Source: Bacillus salacetis
GTDB lineage: Bacteria; Bacillota; Bacilli; Bacillales; Bacillaceae_B
NCBI RefSeq assembly: GCF_003581585.1
Contig: NZ_QXIR01000009.1
Span: forward strand, 1-64,000
Length of the DNA stretch: 64,000 bases
Direction: 5' to 3'
Positions within the stretch are counted from its first letter, which is position 1. The number at the start of each line of letters is the position of its first letter. This document shows, piece after piece, positions 17,232-26,518 of the stretch. Under the pieces are notes generated by a model, which worked only from the letters and a program-made list of their open reading frames with translations, was not told where the DNA came from and did no database searches. The position numbers and the translations under genes were made by a program.

Positions 17232-17260
17232 ACTATACATGAAATATAATATTTTGTCAA
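17232..17260 (-). promoter_or_regulatory. Sigma-A promoter of candidate small RNA
   Basis: TTGACA (17255-17260), a 17-base spacer and TATAGT (17232-17237) on the minus strand form a near-consensus promoter with no coding sequence within 480 bp downstream. Confidence 0.8.
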
Positions 17261-17519
17261 CAACACAGGGTGAAGCAGCTATAAATCATTCACTCGGGAA
17301 AAATGGAATCCAAACTGAAGCCTCGCCTGGCTGTGGGGAAACATCAGTGAATGCCTGATGCTTTGCAAGCAGGGGTTACCATGTTTCGAAGATTTCAAAA
17401 AAGCATGCACCCGACGCCGAGGGAAACTATATTAAGTGCATCCCCTTATGACGAGTGGGCGCTGCCAGTTAAAGGACATCATCTCTGGTAATATCCTGCA
17501 AGTGTCAAATGACAGAATT
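17261..17519. other. Gap between dac gene and candidate small RNA
   Basis: This GC-richer segment contains no recognised gene. A 36-codon plus-strand frame at 17381-17491 (MFRRFQKSMHPTPRE...) has no ribosome site and matches nothing I know; it may be decayed mobile DNA. Confidence 0.3.
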
Positions 17520-18668
17520 CTATGATTTCTTATTTCTCAGGAAAGCGGTTCCTGCAATGAGCAGGAGCGCCGCATACAAATAGACCGGATAGAGGACCAG
17601 CTGGCTTTTTACCGTGCTGCTTTCCTGTCCTTGTTTTGTCTCTTTCGGTTCTGTTTGTTCAGGCACAATGGGCAGCTCGCCTATGAGCTGTTCCTTTCCG
17701 TCCATCAGTTGTGTAAGCCTGCCAGTTCGATCAACTGTCAACTCTGCATCATCACCTATAAGGCTGGTATATGTGATTTCATTTCCTGAAATGAATTCTT
17801 TATCCCCTGCTTTATAAATTTTTCCTGCAGGGATACTATTGCGTATGAATCCATTTAATCCATAGTCCAATAAGGAGGTCGTGTCTTTATAGGCTGCTTT
17901 CTTGGATTGTGCCTTCAGCAGAATAACTGCAACAGAGAGACTCTCATTTGCGGCAGTGGTGACCAGCGTATGTTTTGATTCCTCTATGAATCCATTTTTC
18001 CCTCCGGTCACTTCAGGGTAAACCAATTCGCCTTTCACCATTTTGTGATGGTTGAAAAGGGTTGTCTCCCACCCTTCCCCTTTCCACTCATATTCCTTCA
18101 GTGAGGAAAGCTCCTGAAAAGCAGGGTTTTTCACAGCATAGGAAGTGATATGCGCCATATCTTCTGCTGTCGTATAATGCTCTTTATCATAAAGTCCATG
18201 AGGGTTCGTGAAATGAGTGTTATTCACACCAGCTTTTTCTTTGAGGAATTCATTAAGATTCCGGCTGAAATTTTCTACAGAGCCATCTAAATGCTCCGCT
18301 ATGGCCACCGCTGCATCGTTACCTGAATTGATCATCATCCCGGCAATCAATTGTTTCAGCGGCAGTTGTTCTCCTTCCAGCAAGTAAACAGAAGAGCCTT
18401 CTGTTTCGGCAGCATTCTTACTGATGGTTACCATGCTGTCCAAGTCACCGTTTTCAACTGCATAAATAGCTGTGGCTACCTTGGTGATGCTGGCTGGAGT
18501 CATCCGTCTCTTCGCATTTTTCTGATAAAGGATCGTTCCTGTATCAGTATCAATCATGACCGCACTTTCACTGTACAGCTTTGAAGGTTTTGAGTTTTCT
18601 TCAGCATTGGCGGATGCGGCTTGACTAGTTAGGATAAATAGTATGATTGCAATAATAATTTTTTTCAA
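17520..18668 (-). CDS. D-alanyl-D-alanine carboxypeptidase (low-mass PBP, DacF-like)
   Basis: This enzyme trims the terminal D-Ala from peptidoglycan stem peptides outside the membrane. The 382-residue protein has a signal peptide at residues 1-22, the catalytic SITK at 60-63 and SGN at 115-117. A C-terminal segment VLYPVYLYAALLLIAGTAFL acts as membrane anchor. The third motif, usually KTG, reads KNG at 224-226 (TGGKNGF), an uncommon change. I chose a TTG start at 18668, 11 bases after GAGGAGG, because the GTG at 18680 abuts the ribosome site. It appears monocistronic. Confidence 0.9.
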   Translation of the reverse strand: MKKIIIAIILFILTSQAASANAEENSKPSKLYSESAVMIDTDTGTILYQKNAKRRMTPASITKVATAIYAVENGDLDSMVTISKNAAETEGSSVYLLEGEQLPLKQLIAGMMINSGNDAAVAIAEHLDGSVENFSRNLNEFLKEKAGVNNTHFTNPHGLYDKEHYTTAEDMAHITSYAVKNPAFQELSSLKEYEWKGEGWETTLFNHHKMVKGELVYPEVTGGKNGFIEESKHTLVTTAANESLSVAVILLKAQSKKAAYKDTTSLLDYGLNGFIRNSIPAGKIYKAGDKEFISGNEITYTSLIGDDAELTVDRTGRLTQLMDGKEQLIGELPIVPEQTEPKETKQGQESSTVKSQLVLYPVYLYAALLLIAGTAFLRNKKS

Positions 18669-19150
18669 AAGAAGTGCCACCTCCTCACCATTTTTAAAAA
18701 GACATTATCCATTTTAACAAATAAATCTGCTTCTCAACCTTTGAAATGAAAATTTAACAAAGCGGTAAATAGAATACTATTCCTTCTGTCGGTGTCTCGC
18801 TACCAATTTCCCTTTGCACTACTATGACCCTTTCCTTGTGTTTCGTTCACACAATCGAAATCGTGCCTTCCTCAAGACACGTGTCCTGAAACGGCCTTTT
18901 TCCTTTTGGACTCTAGAGCCCCTCTACACGCCTTTTCTCTCTTTGTTCTCTATCTTTTTGGACTCTAAAGCCTCTCTAAAAGGCTTTTTTCAATTTTCCT
19001 CCTTCTAATGTTCTCGTCGGGCTCCTAACATTATTAACCCAGTTCTTCTGCCTCCCCTGAAAATGGCGTCGTGATGTTAAACCTTCCCAAAAGATTAACC
19101 GCCGGGATGTTAGGGAATAAAAATAACGACTCAGTTACAGGAGGATGAAC
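18669..19150. other. Gap between dac and acyP, no gene seen
   Basis: About 480 bp without a supported gene. It contains two direct copies of a TTTTGGACTCTARAGCC block (18905 and 18957 region), each followed by a CTCTA stretch and a GGC/GCC-T-run segment. A CCTAACAT/ATGTTAGG inverted repeat (19025 and 19107) lies ahead of acyP. A 64-codon plus-strand frame at 18814-19008 has no ribosome site. Confidence 0.4.
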
Positions 19151-19429
19151 ATGAATAGAAAAGTAAGTTTAAATGCAGAGGGCCGCGTGCAAGGAGTGGG
19201 GTTCCGTTACTTCACCAAAAATAAAGCAGATGAACTGGGCATTACCGGCTGGGTGAAAAATCTGGATAATGGCTCTGTTGAGATAGAAGCGCAAGGAACA
19301 GCAACCAGCATTGAAGAGTTTGCTACTTTTGTAAAAAATGGTGCAAGTCCTGCTTCGCGAGTGGATATTTTTCATATCAATGAACTAGAAACAGACGAAC
19401 ATTCACCAACTGGCTTCAAGGCTCTATAA
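19151..19429 (+). CDS. acyP: Acylphosphatase
   Basis: The 92-residue enzyme hydrolyses carboxyl-phosphate bonds of small acylphosphates. The signature GRVQGVGFRYF holds the phosphate-binding loop and the catalytic Arg, and GWVKNLDNGSVEIEAQG holds the catalytic Asn. Length and motif order are normal. GGAGG lies seven bases before the ATG at 19151, whereas the in-frame ATG at 19145 would overlap the ribosome site. It is followed by a terminator and is probably expressed alone. Confidence 0.95.
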   Translation: MNRKVSLNAEGRVQGVGFRYFTKNKADELGITGWVKNLDNGSVEIEAQGTATSIEEFATFVKNGASPASRVDIFHINELETDEHSPTGFKAL

Positions 19430-19456
19430 AACTTTTACAATCAACCCAAAATATTG

Positions 19457-19482
19457 ACTGGCCTGGACATGGTCAGTTTTTT
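19457..19482 (+). terminator. Terminator after acyP
   Basis: ACTGGCC pairs with GGTCAGT (one G-U pair) around a seven-base loop and is followed by TTTTTTATT. Confidence 0.75.
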
Positions 19483-19619
19483 ATTGTCGGATTTTATCAA
19501 ATAAGTAACAACTCCTAAAACTATTTCACCGCTATTTGCAGGATTTTTGAAACTTTTATAGTATAGAATCGTAATAAATAGTAATGAGGTTATCATTAAT
19601 GATTTAAGGAGTAGATGAC

Positions 19620-20231
19620 ATGAAATCAATACCTCTTACATTCTTAAAGTTGTTTTTAGGAATTAACGGGTTCTTCTTGACCTTTCTCGTGTTGATCTTT
19701 GGATTCGACCAGTCTATCCTGATCGGGACTGCCGGCGGAGCGGCTGGCGCTTACATCGTTTCCTCGGCAGGAAAATGGGTGTACACAAAAAGATTCTTGA
19801 AGAAAAACGGTATCACTCTGCAGGATTACCGTTATATAAATAAAAATTTGAAAGAAGCACAGTTGAAGATTAAACGTCTTCAGAAAACACAGTTTCAAGT
19901 CCGCTCACTTGGCGCTTTCAAACAAATCCTTGAGCTTAACAGGCTTTCAAAAAGAATATTTACCATCGTCCGGAAAGACCCGAAGAAATTCTATCAAAGT
20001 GAACAGTTTTTCTTTTACCATTTGGATTCTGTGGTGGAACTGTCCGAAAAATATACTTACCTTGCTACACAGCCCATCAAGAATGATCAAGTGTTCCAAT
20101 CCATTAAAGATGCAAAGCGCACTTTGCACGCGCTGGAGGATTCGCTTCAGGAAGACCTTATGAACGTCCTGTCAAACGATATCCGGACATTGGATTTTGA
20201 ATTGGATGTAGCCCGAAAAAACAAAAAATAA
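19620..20231 (+). CDS. xpaC: XpaC-family protein (5-bromo-4-chloroindolyl phosphate hydrolysis)
   Basis: The 203-residue protein has two N-terminal membrane spans (LFLGINGFFLTFLVLIFGF and ILIGTAGGAAGAYIVSSAG) and a long charged helical part. It matches XpaC of Bacillus in length, layout and gene partner. Its true role is unknown; the name comes from an old phosphate-substrate phenotype. The next gene, a TelA homologue, starts 15 bp downstream, as in the xpaC-yaaN pair of B. subtilis. AAGGAG lies before the ATG. Confidence 0.85.
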   Translation: MKSIPLTFLKLFLGINGFFLTFLVLIFGFDQSILIGTAGGAAGAYIVSSAGKWVYTKRFLKKNGITLQDYRYINKNLKEAQLKIKRLQKTQFQVRSLGAFKQILELNRLSKRIFTIVRKDPKKFYQSEQFFFYHLDSVVELSEKYTYLATQPIKNDQVFQSIKDAKRTLHALEDSLQEDLMNVLSNDIRTLDFELDVARKNKK

Positions 20232-20246
20232 CAAAGGAGCATTCCC

Positions 20247-21398
20247 ATGAACTCAAACAACTCTGCTGATTATAAAAATGATGATTTGGAAAGCCTTTTG
20301 GCAGATCCATTTGCCGGCAGCACTTCCGGGAAAAACGAAGTCGCCGGTGCCCCGGTCTTGCTGGCAGACCGGCTGACCCCAGAACACAAACAGAAAGCGC
20401 AGGAAATCGCAAAGCAGATCGACATGCATAACAGCCAGGCCATCTTGGAGTATGGAACGGCAGCGCAGGCTCAAATGTCAAATTTCTCACATTCAATGCT
20501 GGATCATGTACAGAAAAAAGATGTCGGTCCCATTGGCGATGTCTTGAATGATTTAATGAAAAGGCTGAAGGAAATGAATCCCGAAGAACTTTCTGATGAA
20601 AGAAAGGGCTTCGTCAAGCGACTTTTCGGAAAGCTTTCGAGTTCGATCTCTGAAGTTCTTTCAAAGTATCAAAAGATAGGCAGCCAGGTTGATAGAATAT
20701 CCGTGAAGCTCGAGCATTCTAAGAATGTCCTTGTTGACGATAACCGTTTTCTTGATGAACTGTATGAAAAAAATAAGACTTATTTTCAATCTCTGAATAT
20801 CTATATTGCCGCAGCGGAACTGAAGCATGAAGAATTATCTTCTGTAACAATCCCGGCATTAAGGAGAAAGGCTGACTCCAGCCAGGATGATATGGCTTAT
20901 CAGGAAGTCAATGATGCCCTTCAGTTCCTTGATCGTTTGGAAAAAAGGATTCATGACTTGAAAATCAGCCGGCAGATGACCATTCAGACTGCACCTCAGA
21001 TTCGTTTGATTCAAAATACGAACGGCGCTTTGGCTGAAAAGATCCAATCATCCATATTGACAAGCATCCCTCTTTGGAAGAATCAGATTGCGATTGCTCT
21101 TACGCTGTTCCACCAGAAGAAAGCTGTTCAGGCTCAAAAACAGGTATCAGATACAACCAATGAATTGCTTTTGAAAAACTCGGAAATGCTCAAAACAAAC
21201 AGTATTGAAGCTGCCAAGGAAAATGAACGTGCCATCATTGATATGGAGACACTGAAAAAGACTCAGGAAAATCTCATCTCAACCATCGAAGAAACATTGA
21301 AGATCCAGCAAGAAGGACGCTCGAAGCGGCAGCAGGCTGAAAAAGAACTCATCTCTATGGAGAATGAATTGAAGAATAAGCTGCTCCACCTGAAATGA
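20247..21398 (+). CDS. yaaN: TelA-family toxic anion resistance protein (YaaN-like)
   Basis: The 383-residue protein is soluble and largely helical with coiled-coil stretches. An acidic, low-complexity start ([14 protein letters not shown]) precedes the TelA-family core, including [29 protein letters not shown] and [30 protein letters not shown]. TelA homologues are linked to tellurite and lantibiotic tolerance. Paired with xpaC, it may act at the envelope. The stop codon lies at the edge of a 46-bp perfect palindrome that serves as terminator. AAAGGAG precedes the ATG. Confidence 0.9.
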   Translation: MNSNNSADYKNDDLESLLADPFAGSTSGKNEVAGAPVLLADRLTPEHKQKAQEIAKQIDMHNSQAILEYGTAAQAQMSNFSHSMLDHVQKKDVGPIGDVLNDLMKRLKEMNPEELSDERKGFVKRLFGKLSSSISEVLSKYQKIGSQVDRISVKLEHSKNVLVDDNRFLDELYEKNKTYFQSLNIYIAAAELKHEELSSVTIPALRRKADSSQDDMAYQEVNDALQFLDRLEKRIHDLKISRQMTIQTAPQIRLIQNTNGALAEKIQSSILTSIPLWKNQIAIALTLFHQKKAVQAQKQVSDTTNELLLKNSEMLKTNSIEAAKENERAIIDMETLKKTQENLISTIEETLKIQQEGRSKRQQAEKELISMENELKNKLLHLK

Positions 21399-21442
21399 GA
21401 CCAACAAAAAAAGGCTGATATCAGCCTTTTTTTGTTGGTCTC
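21397..21442. terminator. 46-bp perfect palindrome, bidirectional terminator
   Basis: The 23-bp arms meet with no central base and contain A7 and T7 tracts around GGCTGAT/ATCAGCC, so both strands give a stem followed by U residues. The ends overlap the stop codons of the two converging genes, each reading TGAGACCAAC on its own strand. Confidence 0.92.
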
Positions 21443-21623
21443 AAAGCGGTCCTCCGCCGCTGCTGTTATTATACCTATTTACCTCTGACATGCTTTGGGC
21501 ATAAGCATAGTCCTCATTGTCAGAGGGACTTCGGCCGGTAGAATAGGGTTTTTTCTTTAAATCGTGATAAACGGCGTAAATAAGGACCAGAATGAAAGGA
21601 ATTGCGAAGAATAACCAAAACAT
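21441..21623 (-). CDS. Small single-span membrane protein, unknown function
   Basis: The 60-residue protein opens with one membrane span (MFWLFFAIPFILVLIYAVY), then a basic DLKKKPYSTGRSP and a polar, glycine-ended tail. AAAGGAGG lies eight bases before the ATG, and it shares a bidirectional terminator with yaaN, so expression looks real. I do not recognise the family. Confidence 0.7.
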   Translation of the reverse strand: MFWLFFAIPFILVLIYAVYHDLKKKPYSTGRSPSDNEDYAYAQSMSEVNRYNNSSGGGPL

Positions 21624-21662
21624 ATCTCTGCCTCCTTTCCCTTATTATACCATTTTGCTCAA

Positions 21663-23240
21663 TTAATGTTTACCTTCTATTTTAATGATGGCATCCGTGA
21701 TTCGCTCATGTTCCCTTTCAGCTATTTCGTTTGAAATGATTTCTTCCCTGAGAAGATTATCGATCGCTTCGTGTTCCGCATAAAGAGTATGTTTGACAAG
21801 CGTATCCATCTGATTTTGTTTTAAATCAGGAATTTTCTCGAACAGATCATTTATTTGTGCCTTCAGCATATCCAGCCTGTTTTCATACGTATTAATCAGC
21901 TCTTCGGAAACGGGGTCTGTTATATAAAGCTTTTGTTTCACCCTGTGTATCTCTGTGATCGCTGTCTCATAACGGTGAAGCTGAGCCAGGAGCTGCTCAA
22001 ACTCCGCAGAACCTTCCTCCTGCGGCTTGACCCCGAGCCATCCGATCAGAGGCTTAAGGGATAATCCTTGGACCACCAGCGAGAATAATACGACACTGAA
22101 AGCCAAGACAAGGACATCCTCCCTGCCGGGGAAATCACGGGGAAGACTCAGGACAAGCGCTACAGAAAGAGAGCCTTTCAAGCCTCCCCAATTCAAAATA
22201 TGCTGCCATTTAATCGGAAAGCTTTTGATAAACGCCAGACTGGAATAAACGGCGATGCTTCGTGCTATAAGAACAAGAGGAATCGCGGCAAGAATCAGCT
22301 GCCATTTATCCACGAGGTCGATCCTTGTGATCTCCAGACCTACCATCAAGAAGACTAGTGAGTTGGCAAGCAGTGCAGCCACATCCCAGAAATTGTTGAT
22401 GTTCAGCTTGGTGGTAGGGCTCATCCCGATCCTGCCTCCGTAATTCCCAAAGATCAAAGCTGCAACGACAACTGCGATAACGCCTGAAGCATGAACACTT
22501 TCCGCCATCAGGAATGATCCATAAAACAAAATGATACTGAAGATGATTTCCAGTGGATAGTCATCAAAGTACTTCGTCAAAATGGAAAAACCAAAACCCA
22601 GTGATCCACCTATGATCAGGCCAAGTGAAACCACTCTGACAAATTCCCAGACGCCGCTTCCAAGTCCCGCCCAGCCGGCATCCAGATAAGAAAGCAGATA
22701 AAAGGCAGAAATATTGAATAGAACGACAGCAAGGCCATCATTGAATAAACTTTCCCCTTCAATCACAACCGCCAGCCTTTTGTTGACTCCCACACTTTTG
22801 AATATGGAGAGCACACTCACAGGATCAGTAGCACTCATCAATGCTGCAAACACAAATGCAGCTGGTATTGAAAAGTCAAAAAAGAAATAAGTACTGAACC
22901 CGATGATCAAGTAAGACAAAAAGGTACCTGCAAAAGCCAGTGAAAAAATCGGCTCTTTGTTCTCTTGCAAGTGCGAAAAAGGGAGCTTCAGTGCCGCTTC
23001 ACCAAGAAGAGCCGGGAGGAAAAGAGTTATGATGACAAAGTTGAAAACTTCACCTTCTGTAATGAACAATTTCAATGGCTGCAGAACCGGAATATCGAAT
23101 AGTCCTATCAACGCCCCAATGATGACCAGTGCAATAGGATAGGGTTGTTTTACCTTCTTCGCAATCGCCGTAATCCCGGCAGCAATCATTACCAGTATAA
23201 GTCCAAGTTCAAAAATATGATGCAAATCCAATTCCTGCAT
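21663..23240 (-). CDS. Na+(K+)/H+ antiporter, CPA1/NhaP family
   Basis: The 525-residue protein has about 12 membrane spans over residues 1-400. It includes the CPA1 landmarks ATDPVSVLSIFKSVG and EGESLFNDGLAVVLF, whose ND/D residues bind the ions. A C-terminal soluble part (residues 400-525) is helical and charged and probably regulatory. It would exchange Na+ or K+ for H+ in pH and salt control. Ion specificity cannot be told from the sequence. It appears to be monocistronic. Confidence 0.9.
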   Translation of the reverse strand: MQELDLHHIFELGLILVMIAAGITAIAKKVKQPYPIALVIIGALIGLFDIPVLQPLKLFITEGEVFNFVIITLFLPALLGEAALKLPFSHLQENKEPIFSLAFAGTFLSYLIIGFSTYFFFDFSIPAAFVFAALMSATDPVSVLSIFKSVGVNKRLAVVIEGESLFNDGLAVVLFNISAFYLLSYLDAGWAGLGSGVWEFVRVVSLGLIIGGSLGFGFSILTKYFDDYPLEIIFSIILFYGSFLMAESVHASGVIAVVVAALIFGNYGGRIGMSPTTKLNINNFWDVAALLANSLVFLMVGLEITRIDLVDKWQLILAAIPLVLIARSIAVYSSLAFIKSFPIKWQHILNWGGLKGSLSVALVLSLPRDFPGREDVLVLAFSVVLFSLVVQGLSLKPLIGWLGVKPQEEGSAEFEQLLAQLHRYETAITEIHRVKQKLYITDPVSEELINTYENRLDMLKAQINDLFEKIPDLKQNQMDTLVKHTLYAEHEAIDNLLREEIISNEIAEREHERITDAIIKIEGKH

Positions 23241-23344
23241 GCAATGACTCCCCTTCTTTGAGTTCTAAGATATATGTAACAAAGCTCTCTTTCATTTTTA
23301 TCATGCATATCTATTTATAATAACCATTACAGCAGACTGTAAAA

Positions 23345-23381
23345 CAAAAAAGCCCGCCGCAATTAAGCAGCAGGCCAACTT
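23345..23381 (-). terminator. Terminator of yojNO
   Basis: On the minus strand GCCTGCTGC pairs with GCGGCGGGC (two G-U pairs) around TTAATT, followed by six U-coding bases. Confidence 0.85.
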
Positions 23382-23393
23382 TGAAGTAATCTT

Positions 23394-25313
23394 TTAGATA
23401 CTTTTGATCAATAAACGCCTCAATAACGGGAACAGGACGTCCGGCAGCTCTTCCACATCAGATACAAGAATGCTGAACTTACCATAGATGTTTTCAATCA
23501 TTTTCCTTTGAGCTTCTGTAATCTCGTCATTGGAAAGGAAGACATTGATGACTTCGATTCCCTGTTTCCTGGCTTGCAGAACAGCTTCATGTGTGTCCAC
23601 TATTCCATTCTGCTCGTAATCAAAGGCAGCAGGTTCCCCATCAGAAAATACAAGAAGGAACTTCTGCTTTTCACTTCGCTGCAGAAGCCTTTCTGTCATA
23701 AGCCTGATGGCAAATCCGTCACGATTGTCTTCTTCAGGCTGCAGTCCCATGATTTCCGGTCCGCTTCCCGGTTTTAGGCTGCTTGTAAAATCAAGTGCCG
23801 CTTTCATGTAATTTGGCTGCCTGGTTTCAGAAGCGTCATTGGTATCTTCCCAGAAACCCACAACTTCATGGGGGACTCTTACCGACTTTAATGATTCATG
23901 GAATAGAGTGATCCCCAGTTTTGTCTGTTCCATCTTGTCATACATGGAAGCTGAACAATCCACCAGCAGCGAAAAGACAGCATCAATTTCCGTTGAGGGG
24001 TTCTGTTTCTTATAAAACAGCCTGGGGTTATCATCTGTAAGGAACCTTAAAAGTTTTTTGTTCAGTCTTCCAAAGTGCAGGTCGCTTCTTGGCTGGATCT
24101 TTTTGTGCTCCAGGGTTTTCTCAATCATCTTCTGAAGCTTTTTTTGATAAGGTCCAATCAAGCCCTTATTGACATCATAGGCTTTAATCTCATCATATTC
24201 AGGGCTGTCAGGTTTAAGGAATATTGGATAGGCGTACCGGTTTTCCTTTCCATACTCCAATTCTCCCCCGCCCTTTTCATCATCCCTGTCCTGCCGGGCC
24301 GCTTCCATCTGCGAATAGTCCTTATTGGACGTCTCCTGAGAAGAACCTTGCACCATTCCAAGTGCCTGGTCCCCTTCCTCCCCTTCTCTCACTCCGCTCC
24401 CCATCAAATCTGCCTGGGAGCCCTGGTCTATTTCGAACTGGAGGAAAGAATCTCCTTTATCGCTCGTTTCACGGTGCCACGTTCTCATTTCCTCTTCAAA
24501 AACCTCTTCTTCACCAGTACTCTTCTCATCAAGAGTATCATCATTCTGAAGGGGGTCTTTTCGTTTCAAATCATCGATAGTTATCCCCTTCTCATCCTGT
24601 GCATAGACCTTTTCAGGAAGATGAAAGTATTCATTCAGCATATCTTTTTCCAGGATATCTTCAAAGACATCAATTAATTCAAGACAAATCCGGCTGATAT
24701 CTTTAGTTGTGCCGGCATCGAAAAATTTCGAGAGAGAATGCTTGATAAATGGCATCGCCATATCAATCCTGTGGTTTATTGAGATTTCCTGTTCAAGCGG
24801 CGACTGCGCATTCAGAATTATATACATCCCATTGAACAATGCATCCGTAAACACACTTTTCACCAAATTCACCTTCAACTGTGACTGAAAGTGCTGGCGG
24901 TACAAATTCCGGCGTGTCGCAAACGCTGCCTTTGTACCCGGTCTCTCCCGTTTGCAGATCTCTTCGAGGCGGATATCCTCGCCAAGGACAAACAATTGCT
25001 TCCCGAGGCTTGGCAGTTTTGTTCCTTTTACGTTTTCAATAAATCGGCGTGTTTCTGCAACATCTGTATGATGCAAATTCCCGATTGTACGAAGAAAAAT
25101 ATCACTTTTCAGCCCATGCAGCTCTTCCTGTTTGCTTCTATGATCCCAAAAGTGGGTCACATATACTTTTTCATCTTGGATATCCATATAGGAATGCGGA
25201 CCGTATTCAAGCTCCATCTCCCCGTTCTTAGAAAGCGTCTTTGCAAGGTCCGTAAGTTCCATGAATAAAAAGGAATCAATGGTTTCATCGTTGAATTGTA
25301 TAAATCTCCGCAT
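23394..25313 (-). CDS. yojO: VWA-domain protein YojO (NorD-like)
   Basis: The 639-residue protein has a helical N-terminal region, a strongly acidic linker (about residues 255-345) and a C-terminal von Willebrand A domain. The DxSxS metal site in that domain reads LVDCSASMYDK, with FSDGEPAAFD further on. Such proteins work with a MoxR ATPase to activate or insert cofactors into a target enzyme, as NorD does with NorQ. The partner ATPase gene lies 11 bp upstream. B. subtilis has the same pair as yojN-yojO. The target is unknown. Confidence 0.9.
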   Translation of the reverse strand: MRRFIQFNDETIDSFLFMELTDLAKTLSKNGEMELEYGPHSYMDIQDEKVYVTHFWDHRSKQEELHGLKSDIFLRTIGNLHHTDVAETRRFIENVKGTKLPSLGKQLFVLGEDIRLEEICKRERPGTKAAFATRRNLYRQHFQSQLKVNLVKSVFTDALFNGMYIILNAQSPLEQEISINHRIDMAMPFIKHSLSKFFDAGTTKDISRICLELIDVFEDILEKDMLNEYFHLPEKVYAQDEKGITIDDLKRKDPLQNDDTLDEKSTGEEEVFEEEMRTWHRETSDKGDSFLQFEIDQGSQADLMGSGVREGEEGDQALGMVQGSSQETSNKDYSQMEAARQDRDDEKGGGELEYGKENRYAYPIFLKPDSPEYDEIKAYDVNKGLIGPYQKKLQKMIEKTLEHKKIQPRSDLHFGRLNKKLLRFLTDDNPRLFYKKQNPSTEIDAVFSLLVDCSASMYDKMEQTKLGITLFHESLKSVRVPHEVVGFWEDTNDASETRQPNYMKAALDFTSSLKPGSGPEIMGLQPEEDNRDGFAIRLMTERLLQRSEKQKFLLVFSDGEPAAFDYEQNGIVDTHEAVLQARKQGIEVINVFLSNDEITEAQRKMIENIYGKFSILVSDVEELPDVLFPLLRRLLIKSI

Positions 25314-25324
25314 ACAATCAATCC

Positions 25325-26206
25325 TTACTCAAAAAGAGTTTCTGCGATATTATGAATGGCTGCTTTTTCTCTGTCATCCTCCAGCTTGTCGATGATTCCA
25401 CGCTGAATCGCCCGCAGGGGAGGAAGATATACGGCAAGATCACAGGCATCAATCAATGCCCTGATAGAGGCAGCCTCTTCAGAAACCTGGCCATTTCTGA
25501 CCTGTACCAGCAGATCAGAAGACAGTGAAATGAACTTTTCCACGAGCTTTTCATCCTGAAGTTTGCTCTGAGCCAATAGGACCGTTTTCAATGTCGGTCC
25601 GCTGATATACGGAACTTCGATCACTACAAATCGGTTTTTCAGTGCTTCATTAAGTGGAACTGTCCCTACATATCCTTCATTGATGGCGGCAATAACCCCG
25701 AAAGTTTCTGACGATTTGATAACATCACCTGTGAATGGATTGGTGATCATTCTCCTGTAATCGAGGACCCCATTCAGAATCGGAAGGGTTTCAGGTTTGG
25801 CCATATTGATTTCATCGATATAAAGGAGATGGCCTTTTTTCATCGCTTCAATGACAGGCCCTTCAATGAACTCAATAGTGCTCTTCCCACCCTTTTCAGC
25901 AATAGTTTTGTAACCAAGCAGGGCCTCCGCATCCATATCGACTGAACAGTTAATGCTGTGCATCGGCTGAGAGAAAATGGAGGATAGCGTTTCAGCTAGT
26001 TTTGTTTTCCCCGAACCAGTCGGCCCCTTCAATAGGACATTCTTACCCATTGCAAGTGCAATGACTGCATCTTCCAGGACAGCAGCATCTTCTGCTGTAT
26101 ATCCGCCTTCTCCAACCAATGGCTGATCCTCACTATCCGCAAACTGTACTTTTCTATTTGTTAAAATCCCTGAAACAGCTTCAGGCAATTGGTTTTCTGG
26201 TTTCAT
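25325..26206 (-). CDS. yojN: MoxR-family AAA+ ATPase YojN (NorQ-like)
   Basis: The 293-residue ATPase has Walker [12 protein letters not shown], Walker [12 protein letters not shown] and a sensor region ([19 protein letters not shown]) typical of the MoxR/NorQ branch of AAA+ chaperones. It should form a ring that remodels a client together with the VWA partner YojO encoded just downstream. AAGGAAG precedes the ATG. A promoter about 50 bp upstream has a cre-like sequence filling its spacer, which suggests carbon catabolite control. Confidence 0.92.
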   Translation of the reverse strand: MKPENQLPEAVSGILTNRKVQFADSEDQPLVGEGGYTAEDAAVLEDAVIALAMGKNVLLKGPTGSGKTKLAETLSSIFSQPMHSINCSVDMDAEALLGYKTIAEKGGKSTIEFIEGPVIEAMKKGHLLYIDEINMAKPETLPILNGVLDYRRMITNPFTGDVIKSSETFGVIAAINEGYVGTVPLNEALKNRFVVIEVPYISGPTLKTVLLAQSKLQDEKLVEKFISLSSDLLVQVRNGQVSEEAASIRALIDACDLAVYLPPLRAIQRGIIDKLEDDREKAAIHNIAETLFE

Positions 26207-26249
26207 TGTCTAACTTCCTTCCTAAAACGATAATTGTACGCTAGAAACC

Positions 26250-26279
26250 ATTCTACATGTAAAAACGTTTTCACTGCAA
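26250..26279 (-). promoter_or_regulatory. Promoter of yojNO with cre-like site in spacer
   Basis: TTGCAG (26274-26279), an 18-base spacer and TAGAAT (26250-26255) form a likely sigma-A promoter on the minus strand. The spacer contains TGAAAACGTTTTTA (26260-26273), which fits the CcpA target consensus TGWAANCGNTNWCA at all but one position. Binding there would block the promoter. Confidence 0.65.
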
Positions 26280-26482
26280 AGATTGAAGTTCATACAGGAC
26301 AACAACCTTTATTTCCTCTGAATTCCCCCTTAACCTTGGACTGATTTTCTTAAGCAGAATATTTCACTTGACAGTCTGTCCAACTGGCTGCAGACTCCTC
26401 ATTATTGGTATATTATCCGTTTTATCCTGCCGGGGCATACCATCACAGTATGGAACCTTCATCCCTAATCATATAAAAAAAC
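26280..26482. other. Gap between yojN promoter and DUF6501 gene terminator
   Basis: No gene or structured element is apparent. A TTGACA occurs near 26369, but no well-spaced -10 box follows. Confidence 0.4.
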
Positions 26483-26512
26483 AGGGTGAATAGCAGATGC
26501 CATTCACCCTTA
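26483..26512 (-). terminator. Terminator of DUF6501 gene
   Basis: AGGGTGAAT pairs with ATTCACCCT around a short loop. On the minus strand it is followed by GTTTTTTTATAT. Confidence 0.85.
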
Positions 26513-26518
26513 GAATCT

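Noticed and set aside
17381..17491. 36-codon plus-strand frame
   Set aside because: No ribosome site, no promoter and no recognisable family.
18814..19008. 64-codon plus-strand frame
   Set aside because: It runs through direct repeats and T-rich segments and lacks a ribosome site.
24075..24677. 200-codon plus-strand frame opposite yojO
   Set aside because: It is the shadow of a strongly supported gene, with Phe/Leu-rich composition typical of antisense frames and no ribosome site.
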